DNA of 64,000 nucleotides from QAMX01 sp964515055 (GTDB taxonomy: Bacteria; Bacillota; Clostridia; Oscillospirales; QAMX01). The notes beneath the pieces were generated by a model, which saw only the letters and a list, made by a program, of their open reading frames with translations, was not told where the DNA came from and did not search any database. Where the stretch lies: the NCBI GenBank assembly GCA_964515055.1, contig CAZEUG010000003.1, forward strand, positions 1 through 64,000. The letters run 5' to 3'. A program made the position numbers and the translations under genes. Positions 41,975 through 50,423 of this stretch are shown here, one piece after another. The first letter of the stretch is position 1, and every line of letters begins with the position of its first letter.

Positions 41975-42100
41975 ATGTTGAATTGGCAGCTTTGCAGCGC
42001 AAATGAATATTATTATTTTCGCTTTACCAGCTTTTACGCGGGTAAGGCTTGTTTGCGTTTGTCCAAAGAGACGGTTTCAATGACCTCTGCACATCGATAA
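41975..42100 (+). CDS. Aromatic amino-acid leader peptide (attenuator)
   Basis: 41-residue frame from ATG (41975) to TAA (42098-42100) with GAGG nine bases upstream. It reads MLNWQLCSANEYYYFRFTSF and then YAGK: one Trp, four Tyr and four Phe codons in the first 21 residues, with three consecutive Tyr codons and a Phe (42008-42019). This density is far above chance and matches the logic of pheL/trpL-type leaders. It sits between the promoter and a Rho-independent terminator that precedes eight genes for Tyr/Phe synthesis. Slow translation when Tyr-tRNA or Phe-tRNA is scarce would stall the ribosome on the 5' arm of the hairpin at 42021-42048. Confidence 0.8.
   Translation: MLNWQLCSANEYYYFRFTSFYAGKACLRLSKETVSMTSAHR
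42021..42048 (+). promoter_or_regulatory. Attenuator hairpin 1, competing with the antiterminator
   Basis: GCTTTACC (42021-42028) pairs with GGTAAGGC (42041-42048), eight pairs with one G-U. Part of its 3' arm and loop (GCGG at 42038-42041, AGGC at 42045-42048) can instead pair with CCGC and GCCT of the terminator 5' arm (42125-42132), which would form an antiterminator. Confidence 0.6.
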
Positions 42101-42124
42101 GTGCAGAAACCTCGTGAAATCAGA

Positions 42125-42156
42125 GCCTCCGCGGCAGACGCTGCGGGGGCTTTTTT
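42125..42156 (+). terminator. Attenuator terminator of the aromatic operon
   Basis: GCCTCCGCGGC (42125-42135) pairs with GCTGCGGGGGC (42140-42150) with two G-U pairs, loop AGAC, followed by six T. It lies 30 bases upstream of the DAHP synthase start, so it must be read through for the operon to be expressed. Confidence 0.88.
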
Positions 42157-42185
42157 ACGTCAAATTATGAACGGAGGAACGATTC

Positions 42186-43226
42186 ATGGTCGTCATACTC
42201 AAAGAACAGTACAATCCAGCTCAGCTGGACAATCTTGTTGACTGGCTCAAAAGCCTTGGCCTGCAAATCCACCGCAGTGAAGGCACCAAACATACCATTC
42301 TGGGTCTGGTCGGCGACACCTCAACGGTCGATATTGATCTGATTCAGGCACTCGATATCGTCGAGGAAGTCAAACGGATTCAGGAGCCGTATAAAAATGC
42401 AAACCGGAAATTCCATCCGGACGATACAGTTATCTCTGTCGGCCAGCCCCAACCGGTCCTGATCGGTGGCGGCAACTTTCAGCTGATTGCCGGTCCCTGT
42501 TCAGTGGAGTCGGAGGAACAGATTTGTGCCATCGCCGAAAGCGTGAAGCGTTCCGGTGCGACCATGCTTCGAGGCGGTGCTTTCAAACCACGCACATCGC
42601 CGTATGCCTTCCAGGGTCTTCGTGGAGAAGGCATTCGCCTCCTCCTGGAGGCAAAAAAACAAACGGGGATGCCGATTGTTACGGAAATCATGGACTTGTC
42701 TCAGCTGCCGCTGTTTGAGGATGTCGATGTGATTCAGGTCGGTGCACGCAATATGCAGAATTTTGAGCTGCTCAAAGAACTTGGTCATACCAGAAAACCG
42801 ATTCTTCTGAAACGCGGTCTGGCCAATACCCTTCAGGAACTGCTCATGAGCGCCGAATACATCATGGCGGGCGGCAATGAACAGGTCATTCTCTGCGAAC
42901 GCGGCATTCGAACGTTTGAAACCTACACCCGAAATACGCTGGACATTTCAGCCGTTCCGGCGCTGAAAACCATGTCGCACCTGCCCGTCATCGTTGATCC
43001 GAGCCACGGCACCGGCATTTCGCGGATGGTGCTGCCAATGTCGCTGGCGGCTACGGCGGCCGGTGCGGACGGACTGATTATTGAGGTTCACAATGACCCG
43101 CCCCATGCACTGTGTGATGGCGCACAGTCGTTGACACCGGAAACCTTTGATGCACTCACAAAAGCCGTACAGGCTGTGCGACCCTATGCATACGGCAATG
43201 CAAAGGAAGGGGGGAAACAGGCATGA
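42186..43226 (+). CDS. aroF: 3-deoxy-7-phosphoheptulonate (DAHP) synthase, type I-beta with N-terminal regulatory domain
   Basis: 346 residues. It condenses PEP and erythrose-4-phosphate, the committed step of the shikimate pathway. About 1-70 form a ferredoxin/ACT-like domain (MVVILKEQYNPAQLDNLVDWL, VDIDLIQALDIVEEV), as in the Thermotoga enzyme, where it mediates Tyr/Phe inhibition. The barrel has FQLIAGPCSVESEEQI, GAFKPRTSPYAFQGL, VIQVGARNMQNFELL, PILLKRG and DPSHGTG. GGAGG lies nine bases upstream. First structural gene after the attenuator. The symbol is generic for this family. Confidence 0.95.
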   Translation: MVVILKEQYNPAQLDNLVDWLKSLGLQIHRSEGTKHTILGLVGDTSTVDIDLIQALDIVEEVKRIQEPYKNANRKFHPDDTVISVGQPQPVLIGGGNFQLIAGPCSVESEEQICAIAESVKRSGATMLRGGAFKPRTSPYAFQGLRGEGIRLLLEAKKQTGMPIVTEIMDLSQLPLFEDVDVIQVGARNMQNFELLKELGHTRKPILLKRGLANTLQELLMSAEYIMAGGNEQVILCERGIRTFETYTRNTLDISAVPALKTMSHLPVIVDPSHGTGISRMVLPMSLAATAAGADGLIIEVHNDPPHALCDGAQSLTPETFDALTKAVQAVRPYAYGNAKEGGKQA

Positions 43227-44086
43227 ACGTGGCGGTTATTGGCCTGGGGCTGATCGGCGGCTCCATGGCAAAGGCCATTCAGGAACAGACGGACTGCACG
43301 GTATACGGCACCGATCTGGTTCCGAGCGTCGTCCTCCGCGCCAAGCTGACCGGCGCAATCGACGACGAACTGACAATCGAACGACTGCACACCTGCGAAA
43401 CCGTGATCATTGCCCTCTATCCGGCTGATACGGTGGAGTGGCTGCGGAACCACGCTGCTGATATTGCGAAGGAAGCACTCGTTGTGGACTGCTGCGGGAT
43501 TAAAAAGTTCGTCTGCGATCAGGCTCAGCCCATTGCCGAAGCAAACGGCTTTACCTTTGTCGGCGGCCACCCCATGGCGGGGATTGAACGCTCCGGCTTC
43601 GATCATTCCAAGGGTGCCATGTTCCGCAACGCCTCGATGATTCTGACGCCGTCTGCCGGAACGGATATCCGCACGCTGGAACGCGCCAAACGCTTTTTCT
43701 GCTCCATTGGTTTTGCCAGCATCACGCTGCGCACGCCGGAAGAACACGACCGGATCATCGCCTACACCTCCCAGCTGGCACACGTTCTCTCCAACGCCTA
43801 TATCAAAAGCCCAACGGCACCCTACCACAGCGGCCTGTCTGCCGGGAGCTTCCGCGACATGACGCGTGTGGCCACCATGAACCCCACCATGTGGACGGAG
43901 CTCTTCCTGGAAAACCGGGATCACCTGATCACGGAAATTGACGCGCTTGCCGAACGGCTGCTGGAGTACAGCGCCGCACTGAAGCAGAACGACGCCGACG
44001 GCCTGCGCCGCCTCCTCGAAGATGGTGTGATGATGAAAGCACTCTGCGATAAAAATGACGAACGCACCCAGGAAAACGGCAGGTGA
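43223..44086 (+). CDS. tyrA: Prephenate dehydrogenase
   Basis: 287 residues. NAD(P)-binding start VAVIGLGLIGGSMAKAI, catalytic GGHPMAGIERSGFDHS, and EEHDRIIAYTSQLAHVLSNA identify TyrA. There is no C-terminal ACT domain, so Tyr control probably acts through DAHP synthase and the leader peptide. The ATG overlaps the preceding stop by four bases. Confidence 0.93.
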   Translation: MNVAVIGLGLIGGSMAKAIQEQTDCTVYGTDLVPSVVLRAKLTGAIDDELTIERLHTCETVIIALYPADTVEWLRNHAADIAKEALVVDCCGIKKFVCDQAQPIAEANGFTFVGGHPMAGIERSGFDHSKGAMFRNASMILTPSAGTDIRTLERAKRFFCSIGFASITLRTPEEHDRIIAYTSQLAHVLSNAYIKSPTAPYHSGLSAGSFRDMTRVATMNPTMWTELFLENRDHLITEIDALAERLLEYSAALKQNDADGLRRLLEDGVMMKALCDKNDERTQENGR

Positions 44087-44090
44087 CACC

Positions 44091-45173
44091 ATGCAAAAGG
44101 ATCTCAGGAAAACCGTATCCATTCCGGCCTCCAAACCGTATGAGGTCGTCATCGGCAGACAACTGCTGGACTGCTGCGGCGAAGAAATTGCAGCGCGCCT
44201 GCATCCGACTCGCGTGGTCGTCGTGTCCGACCGAACGGTCGCCCGCCTGTATGGCGATCGTGTCTGCCGTTCCCTGCAATCGGCCGGTTTGCAAACGGCG
44301 CTTTGTGAATTTGAACCGGGCGAAGACCATAAGACCATGGAAACCGTTTCGGATATTCTCGCATTCTGCACGGCACACGGCCTGACCCGCTCCGACTGCA
44401 TCGTTGCACTCGGTGGTGGAATCACTGGGGATGTCGCCGGTTTTTCGGCGGCGATTTATCGCCGGGGCATTTCCTTTGTGCAGCTCCCGACCACCTTCCT
44501 GGCCGCCATTGACGCATCCGTCGGTGGGAAAACAGGCGTCAATCTCCCGGCCGGAAAAAATCTGGCCGGTGCGTTCTGGCAACCCTCCTATGTCCTGTGC
44601 GACTGTGACTGCTTTGCAACATTGCCGCGGGAAACCTTCCTGGACGGTGTTGCAGAGGCTGTCAAGTACGGCATGATTTCGGATGCAGACCTGTTTGAGG
44701 CGATTCGCCGCGGTGACGCTAACCGACAGACGGAATCCGTTGTCGAACGCTGCGTGACGATCAAAAGCCAATTCGTCGCAGAAGACGAATTTGACAGGGG
44801 ACTGCGCCAGAAGCTGAACCTCGGTCACACTTTCGGTCACGCCATCGAAACGTGCAGCGGGTACACCGTCACGCATGGCCACGCCGTTGCCATCGGCATG
44901 GTCGCCGCAGCGCACATGGCCAAACGACTGGGCCTGACGGATGCGGAAACGGTGCATCGCCTCACGGATACCCTGCAAGAGCTCGGACTGCCAACCACGA
45001 CGCATTTACCGGCCAAACAGCTGCTCACGGTCATGCGGCAGGATAAAAAGGCGTTCGGCAATTCCGTCACCCTGATTCTTCCACAACAAATTGGCTCCTG
45101 CGTCCTGTATCCGATGCCGGTCGATCAGCTGCAATGGATGGGCGCAGATGATGAACCGGAGGCCCAGCCATGA
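44091..45173 (+). CDS. aroB: 3-dehydroquinate synthase
   Basis: 360 residues, NAD- and metal-dependent cyclisation of DAHP. GGGITGDVAGFSAAIYRRGISFVQLPTTFLAAIDASVGGKTGVNLPAGKN is split over the active site, and the metal ligands lie in GVAEAVKYGMI and LNLGHTFGHAIE, with HGHAVAIGM following. The ATG at 44091 is five bases after the tyrA stop, with GCAGGTG upstream. Confidence 0.95.
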   Translation: MQKDLRKTVSIPASKPYEVVIGRQLLDCCGEEIAARLHPTRVVVVSDRTVARLYGDRVCRSLQSAGLQTALCEFEPGEDHKTMETVSDILAFCTAHGLTRSDCIVALGGGITGDVAGFSAAIYRRGISFVQLPTTFLAAIDASVGGKTGVNLPAGKNLAGAFWQPSYVLCDCDCFATLPRETFLDGVAEAVKYGMISDADLFEAIRRGDANRQTESVVERCVTIKSQFVAEDEFDRGLRQKLNLGHTFGHAIETCSGYTVTHGHAVAIGMVAAAHMAKRLGLTDAETVHRLTDTLQELGLPTTTHLPAKQLLTVMRQDKKAFGNSVTLILPQQIGSCVLYPMPVDQLQWMGADDEPEAQP

Positions 45174-46408
45174 ACGTGCAGATTGAACCGCAGTCCCTGC
45201 GTGGCACCGTTCGCGCCATTCCTTCCAAATCGGATGCCCACCGTGCGCTGATCTGCGCCGCACTCGCAGACGACAAAACGCTCTATTTTCATCTCGCAAA
45301 GCGCCTGACGGGAGCGGGTGCCGCAGAGGATCTCCTTGCAACCGTCCAATGCCTGGACGCACTCCTCTCCGACCGACAGCCGGTCTGCCTGGACTGCCGG
45401 GAGAGCGGCTCAACGCTCCGCTTCCTGCTCCCGGTTGCCGCAGCCGTGGCTGAACGAACGCAGCTGACCGGAACCGGCCGTCTGCCGTTCCGTCCGCTTG
45501 GAGAACTCCGCACGCAGATGGAGCGTCATGGCGTACGGTTTTCGGCGGAACAGCTGCCGTTTGAAATCGCCGGTCGGCTGACGGGCGGAACGTACACACT
45601 GCCGGGCAACATCAGCTCGCAGTACGTTACCGGGCTGCTGCTCGCACTGCCGCTCCTGCCGGACGACAGTCAACTGATACTGACCACACCGCTGGAATCG
45701 GCGGCCTATGTCGAAATGACGCTGAAAACGCTGCAAGCGTTCGGCATCCGAATTCAATCGACGAAGGACGGCTTCCTGATTCCGGGCAGACAACACTATC
45801 ATGCACCCGATGCGCTGGAACCGGAAGGGGACTGGTCGAACGCCGCCTTCTTCCTGACGGCAGGTATGCTTGGCAGCGGTGTCGAACTGTTTGGCCTGTC
45901 TCCGAATTCGGTGCAGGCCGACCGCGCCATTCTGTCCTGTCTCATGGGCTTCGGCGCCGAGGTAAATGCGTCAGACCGAGGTATTTGTGTCGCCTCCAAC
46001 CCGTCTGTGAAGAAAAAACCATGCCGGATTGATGTATCTCCCTTTCCCGATCTGTTCCCGATTCTGGCCATCGCAGCCTGTGCGGTAGAGGGTGAAACCA
46101 GCCTTGTCAATGCGGCCAGACTGCGCCTGAAAGAAAGCGACCGCATTGCATCGACCGCCGCAATGATCAACGCGCTGGGCGGCCATGTGACCGAAGCGCC
46201 CGATGCATTGACCATCCACGGGACAGGCCGCCTGAACGGCGGTACGGTGTCCGGCATGGGCGACCACCGCATCGTCATGGCCGCAGCCATTGCATCGATG
46301 CTTTGTTCGTCGCCGGTACAGATTCTGGGCGCTGAAGCCGTTCAAAAATCATATCCGCTGTTCTTTGAAGATTTTCAACAGCTTGGAGGGAATGTCCATG
46401 TCGTCTGA
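45170..46408 (+). CDS. aroA: 3-phosphoshikimate 1-carboxyvinyltransferase (EPSP synthase)
   Basis: 412 residues, step 6 of the shikimate pathway. Motifs: IPSKSDAHRALICAAL at the N-terminus, CRESGSTLRFLLPVAAA, GNISSQYVTGLLLALPLL, GDWSNAAFFL, FPDLFPILAIAAC, RLKESDRIASTAAMINALG and MGDHRIVMAAAIAS. The ATG overlaps the aroB stop, and its end overlaps the aroC start by 11 bases. Confidence 0.95.
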   Translation: MNVQIEPQSLRGTVRAIPSKSDAHRALICAALADDKTLYFHLAKRLTGAGAAEDLLATVQCLDALLSDRQPVCLDCRESGSTLRFLLPVAAAVAERTQLTGTGRLPFRPLGELRTQMERHGVRFSAEQLPFEIAGRLTGGTYTLPGNISSQYVTGLLLALPLLPDDSQLILTTPLESAAYVEMTLKTLQAFGIRIQSTKDGFLIPGRQHYHAPDALEPEGDWSNAAFFLTAGMLGSGVELFGLSPNSVQADRAILSCLMGFGAEVNASDRGICVASNPSVKKKPCRIDVSPFPDLFPILAIAACAVEGETSLVNAARLRLKESDRIASTAAMINALGGHVTEAPDALTIHGTGRLNGGTVSGMGDHRIVMAAAIASMLCSSPVQILGAEAVQKSYPLFFEDFQQLGGNVHVV

Positions 46409-47477
46409 AATTGGAAACCACCTGAAACTGAGCATTTTTGGCGAATCGCACGGCAGCGCCGTCGGTGCGGTTCTGGACGGCTTGCCGGCCGGGGAGACGA
46501 TCGATCTTGGCGAGCTGTCGGCGTTTATGCAGCGCCGCGCCGGTGGAAAAACCATGACCACACCGCGCCGCGAAGCCGATGAGCCGGTCTTTCTGTCCGG
46601 CGTGAAGAATCAGCGAACGACCGGTGCACCGTTGGCTCTGATTCTGGAAAATGCTAATGTCCGCTCCGGTGATTACGATGCACTGGCCGGAAAGCCAAGA
46701 CCGTCGCACGCCGATTACCCGGCTCATGTGAAATACGGCGGCTTTGAAGATCGCAGCGGTGGCGGCCATTTTTCCGGACGCCTGACAGCTCCGCTCTGCG
46801 CCGCCGGGGGAATTTGCAAGCAGATTCTGGCGCGAAAGGGCATTCTGATCGGTGCACACGTCGCATCCATCGGAGCTGTTTCGGATGATCGGTGGGATCC
46901 GGTCAACCTGACGGCAGATGACCTGCTTCGCCCGCTGACCCGACCGATTCCAACGCAGGACGCCACGGCCTGTGAGCGGATGCTGGAGGAAATTGCAGCA
47001 GCAGCAAAGGATGGCGATTCGGTGGGCGGTATCGTCGAATGCGCAGCCATTGGCCTGCCTGCCGGACTGGGCGACCCGCTGTTTGACGGGATGGAAAACC
47101 GCATCAGCGCGGCCATCTTCGGCATCGGCGCTGTCCGCGGCATCGAATTTGGCACAGGCTTCGCAGCCGCATCCATGCGTGCCTCAAAGCATAACGATGC
47201 CTGGCGGCTGAAAAACGGAACGGTCTGCACGGAAACCAATCATCACGGCGGCGTTCTGGGCGGCATCACAACCGGTATGCCACTGATTTTCCGAACCGCC
47301 TTCAAACCGACACCCTCGATCAGTCAGGAACAGAAAACGGTGGATTTGAACACCATGACCGAAACAACCATAGCGATTCAGGGGCGACACGATCCATGCA
47401 TCGTACCGAGAGCCGTTCCGTGTGTGGAAGCGGCACTTGCCTTTGTCCTGCTGGATGCAGTTTGTGAAGCCAGATAA
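46398..47477 (+). CDS. aroC: Chorismate synthase
   Basis: 359 residues, reduced-FMN-dependent last common step to chorismate. IFGESHGSAVGAVLDGLPAGE, the RPSHADYPAHVKYGGFEDRSGGGHFSGR region and GGVLGGITTGMPLIFRTAFKPTPSI are characteristic, with RHDPCIVPRAVPCVEA near the end. The ATG at 46398 follows GGAGGG by seven bases; the ATG at 46392 is too close to that site. Confidence 0.95.
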   Translation: MSSEIGNHLKLSIFGESHGSAVGAVLDGLPAGETIDLGELSAFMQRRAGGKTMTTPRREADEPVFLSGVKNQRTTGAPLALILENANVRSGDYDALAGKPRPSHADYPAHVKYGGFEDRSGGGHFSGRLTAPLCAAGGICKQILARKGILIGAHVASIGAVSDDRWDPVNLTADDLLRPLTRPIPTQDATACERMLEEIAAAAKDGDSVGGIVECAAIGLPAGLGDPLFDGMENRISAAIFGIGAVRGIEFGTGFAAASMRASKHNDAWRLKNGTVCTETNHHGGVLGGITTGMPLIFRTAFKPTPSISQEQKTVDLNTMTETTIAIQGRHDPCIVPRAVPCVEAALAFVLLDAVCEAR

Positions 47478-47494
47478 TGAAAGGATTTGACCAC

Positions 47495-48634
47495 ATGGAA
47501 TTGGAATTACCTAGAAAGCAACTCGACGAAATTGACCATGACATTCTGCGGCTGTTCCGCAAGCGGATGGAAACAGTTCAGTCGGTCGCCGCCTATAAAC
47601 AGGAAAATCATCTGCCGGTCTTTCAGGGTCAGCGCGAGCGGGAAATTCTGAACCGCGCAGCGGAGGAAGCCGGTCCGGAGCTGGAAGACGCTGCCAGAAT
47701 TCTCTACGCGACGCTTCTCGACCTGAGCCGCTCCGCTCAGGCGCGTTTCCTGACGAAGCCCGGCTGCCTGTCGGAAAGCATCCGGAAAGCCATCGACGAA
47801 ACGGCCCCTGTCTTCCCCAAGCACAGCCTGGTCGCCTGCCAGGGCGTCGAAGGCGCGTATTCACAGATGGCGTGTGACAAATTCTTCCAGACGGCCAATA
47901 TCCTCTATTTCCGCAACTTTGAAGGTGTATTCAATGCTGTTGAACAGGGACTTTGCCCCTACGGCGTCCTGCCGATTGAAAACAGTACACACGGAACGGT
48001 CAACGAGGTCTATGACCTGATGCGCCGCTATTCCTGCTGCATCGTCCGGAGCATCAAGCTGAAGATCGACCATGTCCTTCTGACGCCGCCGGGCGTCAGA
48101 CTGAATGATGTCCGTGAAATCTTCTCCCACGAACAGGCCATCGGCCAGTGTTCTGATTTTCTGAAACAGCACCCTGATATCCGCGTTACCGTCTGCGAAA
48201 ATACGGCAGCTGCGGCGAAGGCTGTGGCGGAGTCCGGCCGGAAAGACTGCGCCTCCATCTCGTCACGCAGCTGTGCAACGCTCTATGGCCTGCAAATTGC
48301 CGCGGAAGATATCCAGAACAGCGACAGCAACTACACACGCTTCATCTGCATTTCCAGAAAACTGGAAATCTATCCGGGCGCCAACCGCATCAGCCTCATG
48401 CTGGCGGTTCCCCATAAACCGGGCGCACTCTACTCGTTGATCGCCAAATTCTCCGCGCTTGGCGTCAACCTGACCAAGCTGGAAAGCCGACCGATTCCGG
48501 GCAGCGATTTTGAATTCCTCTTCTATTTTGACATGGAAGCATCCGTCTATACGCCGTCTGTCCTGTCGCTGCTCGATGAGCTGGCAGAAGGCCCTGAACA
48601 GTTTGTCTTCCTGGGCAGCTATTCGGAGGGCTGA
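47495..48634 (+). CDS. pheA: Bifunctional chorismate mutase/prephenate dehydratase (P-protein)
   Basis: 379 residues. An AroQ-type chorismate mutase (about 1-85; LDEIDHDILRLFRKRMETVQSVAAYK), a prephenate dehydratase (about 105-290; CQGVEGAYSQMACDKFF, LPIENSTHGTVNEVYDL, and the catalytic NYTRFICISRK), and an ACT domain (about 297-375) with the Phe-binding GALYSL and ESRP motifs. Phe feedback inhibition is expected. The ATG at 47495 follows AAAGGA by nine bases; an in-frame ATG at 47477 overlaps the aroC stop but has no site. Confidence 0.93.
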   Translation: MELELPRKQLDEIDHDILRLFRKRMETVQSVAAYKQENHLPVFQGQREREILNRAAEEAGPELEDAARILYATLLDLSRSAQARFLTKPGCLSESIRKAIDETAPVFPKHSLVACQGVEGAYSQMACDKFFQTANILYFRNFEGVFNAVEQGLCPYGVLPIENSTHGTVNEVYDLMRRYSCCIVRSIKLKIDHVLLTPPGVRLNDVREIFSHEQAIGQCSDFLKQHPDIRVTVCENTAAAAKAVAESGRKDCASISSRSCATLYGLQIAAEDIQNSDSNYTRFICISRKLEIYPGANRISLMLAVPHKPGALYSLIAKFSALGVNLTKLESRPIPGSDFEFLFYFDMEASVYTPSVLSLLDELAEGPEQFVFLGSYSEG

Positions 48635-48637
48635 GCC

Positions 48638-49876
48638 ATGGAATACGGTTTGATCGGCGAGAGGCTCGGCCACAGCTATTCGGAGGTTATTCATCGTGCC
48701 TTCGGCGCCTATGATTATACGCTGCACAGCTTGCCGCCGGATGAATTGGAGCATTTTTTTCAAACCAGCAACTTCCGTGGCATCAATGTCACGATCCCGT
48801 ACAAAAAATCGGTTATTCCGTTCTGCGCGGAGCTGTCAGAGACGGCGCAGAAAATCGGCAGCGTCAACACCATTGTTCGCCGCCCGGACGGCAGCCTGTA
48901 TGGCGATAACACCGACTATTTCGGCTTCGTGGCCATGGCGCGCCTCGCCGGAATCGATTTCACCGGAAAGCGCGTGGCGATTCTCGGCAGCGGCGGGACT
49001 TCCCTGACGGCACAGGCTGTGACGGCGGATGCCGGTGCATCCGCCGTGACCGTCGTTTCCCGCAAGGGTCCCGTCACCTGCGACCATCTCGGAGTAGCCG
49101 CACAGGCCGATGTGGTCATCAATACCACGCCGGTCGGGATGTATCCCAACAACGATGCTTCACCGGTGCCGCTGGAGCGCTTCCCCAACTGCTCTGGCGT
49201 GCTGGATGTGATTTATAACCCGCTGCGCACCCGGCTACTGTCTGCCGCCAGGGAGGCCGGCATCCCTCATGCAGGTGGACTGTATATGCTGACAGCGCAG
49301 GCCGCCAGAGCCTATGAGGTGTTCCGAAACGAACCCATGCCGGATAACATCCTGCAATCGGTCTATCACCGCCTGACAGCCGACGTCAGCAATCTGGTTC
49401 TGGTCGGTATGCCTGGCTGCGGAAAATCAACGGTCGGACGGATGCTGGCTGAACGGCTGAACCGACCGTTTGTCGATCTCGACGAGGTCGTCGCCGGACA
49501 AGCCGGAAAGACGGTGCCGGAGATCTTTGCGCAGGAGGGCGAAGCTGCGTTCCGCCGGATGGAGGCTGCTGCTGCGTCGGAAACCGGTAAACAGAAGGGT
49601 CTTGTGATTGCCTGCGGCGGTGGCGCCATCCTGACTGCGGAAAATCGTGCCGCACTGCGTCAAAATGGCCGCGTCTACTGGCTGCAACGCGCAATCGGCC
49701 AGCTGGAAACCAGTGGCCGTCCACTCTCGACCGGGCTGGATGCACTCTTTGCCCTGGCCAGACAGCGCGAACCGCTCTACCGTCTGGCCAGCGACTGCAT
49801 CATCGACAACAACGGCCTGCCGGAAACGACGGTACAACAGATTCTGGAGGATTTCAATGAGAGTATTGGTGATTAA
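48638..49876 (+). CDS. aroE-aroK: Fused shikimate dehydrogenase-shikimate kinase
   Basis: 412 residues combining two pathway steps. The AroE part (about 1-245) has YGLIGERLGHSYSEVIHRAFG, GINVTIPYKKSVIPF, DNTDYFGFVAM, and VAILGSGGTSLTAQAV for NADP(H), where GSGGTS replaces the usual GAGGAA/S. The AroK part (about 250-412) has Walker A GMPGCGKST at 257-265, FVDLDEVV, FRRME and IACGGGAIL. Both active sites look complete. Fusing consecutive steps 4 and 5 may channel shikimate. aroQ overlaps its 3' end by 20 bases. Confidence 0.93.
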   Translation: MEYGLIGERLGHSYSEVIHRAFGAYDYTLHSLPPDELEHFFQTSNFRGINVTIPYKKSVIPFCAELSETAQKIGSVNTIVRRPDGSLYGDNTDYFGFVAMARLAGIDFTGKRVAILGSGGTSLTAQAVTADAGASAVTVVSRKGPVTCDHLGVAAQADVVINTTPVGMYPNNDASPVPLERFPNCSGVLDVIYNPLRTRLLSAAREAGIPHAGGLYMLTAQAARAYEVFRNEPMPDNILQSVYHRLTADVSNLVLVGMPGCGKSTVGRMLAERLNRPFVDLDEVVAGQAGKTVPEIFAQEGEAAFRRMEAAAASETGKQKGLVIACGGGAILTAENRAALRQNGRVYWLQRAIGQLETSGRPLSTGLDALFALARQREPLYRLASDCIIDNNGLPETTVQQILEDFNESIGD

Positions 49877-50291
49877 CGGCCCGAACCTGAATATGCTCGG
49901 CGTTCGGGAACCGGATATTTACGGTAGGCAGGACTATGCATCGCTTTGCAGCTTCATCCGAAGCACGGCAGACGAGCTGCAAATCACAGTGGAGATTGTC
50001 CAATCCAATCACGAAGGCGTGCTGGTCGATACCATCCAGCAGGCGCTTGGCCAATTTGACGGCATCGTCATCAATCCGGCTGCGTATACGCACACCAGCG
50101 TGGCCATTCTGGATGCACTGAAGGCGGTTCAGCTTCCGGCTGTGGAGGTTCATTTGTCGGATGTCCGAACGCGGGAGCCGTTTCGTCAAATCTCCTATGC
50201 GGGGATGGCGTGCCGGAAAACCTTCTGCGGGATGGGCTTTGAAGGCTATCGCGCCGCACTTTGCTTCCTGGTGGAAACGCTGAAGGGGTAG
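49857..50291 (+). CDS. aroQ: Type II 3-dehydroquinate dehydratase
   Basis: 144 residues. VLVINGPNLNMLGVREPDIYG with the catalytic Tyr, QSNHEGVLVDTIQQA, INPAAYTHTSVAILDAL and EVHLSDVRTREPFR are all present. TGGAGG lies six bases before the ATG. It completes the set: AroF, AroB, AroQ, AroE-K, AroA and AroC cover every step from PEP and erythrose-4-phosphate to chorismate. Confidence 0.95.
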   Translation: MRVLVINGPNLNMLGVREPDIYGRQDYASLCSFIRSTADELQITVEIVQSNHEGVLVDTIQQALGQFDGIVINPAAYTHTSVAILDALKAVQLPAVEVHLSDVRTREPFRQISYAGMACRKTFCGMGFEGYRAALCFLVETLKG

Positions 50292-50322
50292 GGGACTATC
50301 CAGTGCGGTGCGGTGAGCCGGA

Positions 50323-50352
50323 TTGACAAATGCGGCAGCTCTGTGATATACT
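50323..50352 (+). promoter_or_regulatory. Promoter of ygiQ
   Basis: TTGACA at 50323-50328, 18-base spacer, TATACT at 50347-50352. Confidence 0.75.
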
Positions 50353-50423
50353 AAACGGAAAGCGTTCCGGCGACAGCACTCCCGATTTCAAAAAATAGCC
50401 GGAGCGGGACGGAGGAAATCAGA

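Noticed and set aside
41975..42156. T-box riboswitch upstream of aroF
   Set aside because: No T-box consensus (AGGGTGGNACCGCG) or Stem I features are present, whereas a translated Tyr/Phe-rich frame is. Leader-peptide attenuation fits better.
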